Positions 5,302 through 6,680 of a DNA stretch of 6,680 nucleotides are shown here, piece by piece. The DNA is from Bacteroidales bacterium (lineage in GTDB: Bacteria; Bacteroidota; Bacteroidia; Bacteroidales; UBA4417): NCBI GenBank assembly GCA_025350385.1, contig JANXXZ010000003.1:1-6680 (forward strand). The letters are read 5' to 3'. Made by a program: the position numbers and the translations under genes. How positions within the stretch are numbered: position 1 is the first letter of the stretch; every line of letters starts with the position of its first letter. The notes below the pieces were generated by a model. That model searched no databases, was not told the DNA's origin, and saw only the letters and a list, made by a program, of their open reading frames with translations.

Positions 5302-6519
5302 ATGGTACAAACATCCCGTTTATTCTTCACATTTGCTTTACTTACTCTTATCAGTGGTTTCTTTAATGTCCAGGCTCAATCCAGACTTGAATCCAGGGCT
5401 GCTCGCATTCACAAAAGCATTTTTACCGTTGATTCGCATGCCGATACGCCGATGAATCTCTTTGACCCGAAGTTTGACGTGGCAAAGGATAATTCAATAA
5501 CCCTGAAACGATCGAAAGTCGATTTCCCCCGGATGGCAAAAGGCGGCCTGGATGGTATTTTCTTTGCTGTTTTTGAAGGCCAGGGAGCACGCACGGCTGA
5601 AGGAAATACCAAAGCAAAGAAGAGCGCCCTTGCCACGTTTGATTCTATACACAGCGTACTAAGGAGGTATCCGGATATGGCCGGACTGGCGCTCACCCCT
5701 GCCGATGGTTACCGCCTCGAAAAAGAAGGCAAACGAGCCATTTTCATCGGAGTGGAGAACGGCTACCCTGTCGGTAACGACCTTTCAAATGTGAAACTGT
5801 TTTATGACCTGGGTGCCAGGTATATCACGCTTTGTCATACTAAGAACAACGATATCTGCACAAGTTCCACCGATACAAACAATACTGCCGGCCTTACCAA
5901 ATTCGGTAAACAGGTTGTAAGGGAAATGAACCGCCTGGGAATGATGGTGGATGTTTCGCATGTTTCGGACGCTTCATTTTATGATGTTCTCCGGGTTTCA
6001 ATAAAGCCTGTGATTGCATCCCATTCCTGTGCCTGGGCCATAGATGATAATCCGCGGAATCTTAAGGACGATATGCTGAAATTACTTGCCAAAAACGGGG
6101 GTGTGATACAGATGTGCATACTGAGCGCTTATGTGAAAAAAGGGGCTCCGAACCCTTCCCGCGATTCGGCCATGGCAGCCCTCAGGGTTAAATGGCGTAA
6201 TTTCCAGGATTTAACCGAAGCTGAAAAGGAAAGCGCACATAATGACTGGTGGAATGTGGATGAAAAATACCCTCAATCCATGGCTTCTGTTCAGGATGTT
6301 TGCGATCATATTGATCATATAGTGAAAGTAGCAGGAATAAATCATGTGGGTATCGGGACCGATTTCGACGGGGGCGGAGGAGTGAAAGGATGCAATGATG
6401 TGAGTGAAATGGGAAACATAACCCTCGAACTTGTGAAACGGGGATATTCCAAGCGGCAGCTTCGTAAAATATGGGGAGGAAACCTGATGAGGGTGCTTAG
6501 GGAGGTGGAGAAGATTTGA
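5302..6519 (+). CDS. Secreted M19 family zinc dipeptidase (membrane/renal dipeptidase type)
   Basis: The 405-residue product should hydrolyse dipeptides in the periplasm with a two-zinc centre. Residues 1-25 (MVQTSRLFFTFALLTLISG then FFNVQA) form a Sec signal peptide with likely cleavage after Ala25; there is no lipobox cysteine. Zinc ligands of the M19 family are all in place: His46 and Asp48 in DSHADTP, Glu152 in GVENGYP, His220 in VDVSHVSD and His241 in ASHSCAW. Arg252 (NPRNL) and Asp354 (GIGTDFDG) correspond to the conserved substrate-site residues. The C-terminus (YSKRQLRKIWGGNLMRVLREVE) is the usual end of the fold. The frame stays open upstream to 5143, but that extension overlaps the methyltransferase, puts the signal peptide internally, and lies ahead of the -7 motif, so ATG 5302 is preferred. 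The stop codon falls inside the first unit of the 7-base repeat array that follows. Confidence 0.95.
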   Translation: MVQTSRLFFTFALLTLISGFFNVQAQSRLESRAARIHKSIFTVDSHADTPMNLFDPKFDVAKDNSITLKRSKVDFPRMAKGGLDGIFFAVFEGQGARTAEGNTKAKKSALATFDSIHSVLRRYPDMAGLALTPADGYRLEKEGKRAIFIGVENGYPVGNDLSNVKLFYDLGARYITLCHTKNNDICTSSTDTNNTAGLTKFGKQVVREMNRLGMMVDVSHVSDASFYDVLRVSIKPVIASHSCAWAIDDNPRNLKDDMLKLLAKNGGVIQMCILSAYVKKGAPNPSRDSAMAALRVKWRNFQDLTEAEKESAHNDWWNVDEKYPQSMASVQDVCDHIDHIVKVAGINHVGIGTDFDGGGGVKGCNDVSEMGNITLELVKRGYSKRQLRKIWGGNLMRVLREVEKI

Positions 6520-6680
6520 AGTTGAAAATTGAAAAATGCAAAAAGCAAGGGGACAAGGGAAAGGGGGCAAGGGAAAGGGGACAGGGCCGAAGGAAAAGTG
6601 CAAAGTGCAAGGTGACAAGGACAAGGGGACAAGGACAAGGGGACAGGGCCGAATGCAAAATGCAAAGTGCAAAGTGCAAA
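6515..6680. repeat. Degenerate 7-base tandem repeat array (TTGAAAA / TGCAAAG / GGACAAG types), continuing past right edge
   Basis: From TTTGAAG (6515-6521) to the window edge the sequence can be cut into consecutive 7-base units: two TTGAAAA, ATGCAAA, AAGCAAG, then GGGACAA, GGGAAAG and GGGGCAA types, GGCCGAA, TGCAAAG, TGCAAGG, TGACAAG, GGACAAG, and at the end GCAAAGT twice. Some GACAAGG units alternate 6- and 8-base spacing, averaging seven. A 15-base block, GGGGACAGGGCCGAA, recurs at 6577-6591 and 6639-6653. The + strand is almost all purine apart from scattered C and T. The array starts at the dipeptidase stop codon. Heptamer STRR repeats in filamentous cyanobacteria are a known parallel in form. 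No protein is expected here; the minus-strand open frames are a by-product of the repeats. Confidence 0.88.
6549..6586 (+). other. Potential G-quadruplex motif within the heptad array
   Basis: Six G-runs of 4, 3, 5, 3, 4 and 3 (6549-6552, 6557-6559, 6563-6567, 6571-6573, 6577-6580, 6584-6586) are separated by loops of 4, 3, 3, 3 and 3 bases. This meets the standard G3+N1-7 rule with two runs to spare. It is on the coding strand about 30 bases after the dipeptidase stop, so it could also form in that mRNA's 3' end. Confidence 0.6.

Noticed and set aside
6211..6679. Overlapping minus-strand open frames rich in Pro, Cys, Leu, Phe and His (6211-6672, 6342-6665, 6497-6679)
   Set aside because: They are the heptad array read backwards, similar in several frames because seven is not a multiple of three, and they run into the conserved end of the dipeptidase gene.
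6515..6680. CRISPR array
   Set aside because: Units are 7 bases with no unique spacers and no cas genes nearby.

Overview
The window looks like a piece of a Bacteroidota (probably Bacteroidales-like) chromosome. Four intergenic stretches carry the Bacteroidota -7 promoter consensus TAnnTTTG, starts lack a clear Shine-Dalgarno sequence, and the proteins are of types common in that phylum. One exported enzyme has a Gram-negative signal peptide. I cannot name a genus.

Layout. Bases 1-623 hold the C-terminal end of an AT-rich gene for an AAA_13-type (PrrC/RloC-like) ATPase whose start lies left of the window. It is followed after 20 bases by an imperfect dyad (644-774) with the general shape of an integron attC site. 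Bases 775-1018 are non-coding: an A-rich stretch, a run of nine C, and a tract of degenerate 7-base repeats (941-996). Then come six intact genes, all on the + strand: a YetF/DUF421 membrane protein (1019-1540), a cation diffusion facilitator (1595-2509), two tandem paraslipin/SPFH proteins about 90% identical in protein (2629-3528 and 3689-4549), a small class I SAM-dependent methyltransferase (4653-5249), and a secreted M19 zinc dipeptidase (5302-6519). From the dipeptidase stop codon to the right edge runs a second, longer 7-base repeat array in the opposite orientation to the first. It includes a run of six G-tracts that fits the G-quadruplex rule.

How the parts relate. The YetF-like gene and the CDF transporter are 54 bases apart with no -7 motif between them, so they may be co-transcribed. 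The first slipin has a promoter-like region with a perfect 10+10 palindrome over the -7 motif. The second slipin has no obvious promoter and may be read through from the first. A weak terminator (4596-4621) precedes the methyltransferase, which has its own -7 motif, as does the dipeptidase. The six genes form no recognised pathway. The common thread is the envelope: membrane scaffold proteins, metal transport and a periplasmic peptidase.

The most unusual material is non-coding: the attC-like element directly after a low-GC defence-type ATPase, the two inverted heptad arrays flanking the gene block with G-quadruplex potential in one, and the palindrome-over-promoter ahead of a slipin duplicated without a visible NfeD partner. 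I did not find a clearly new multi-gene system.
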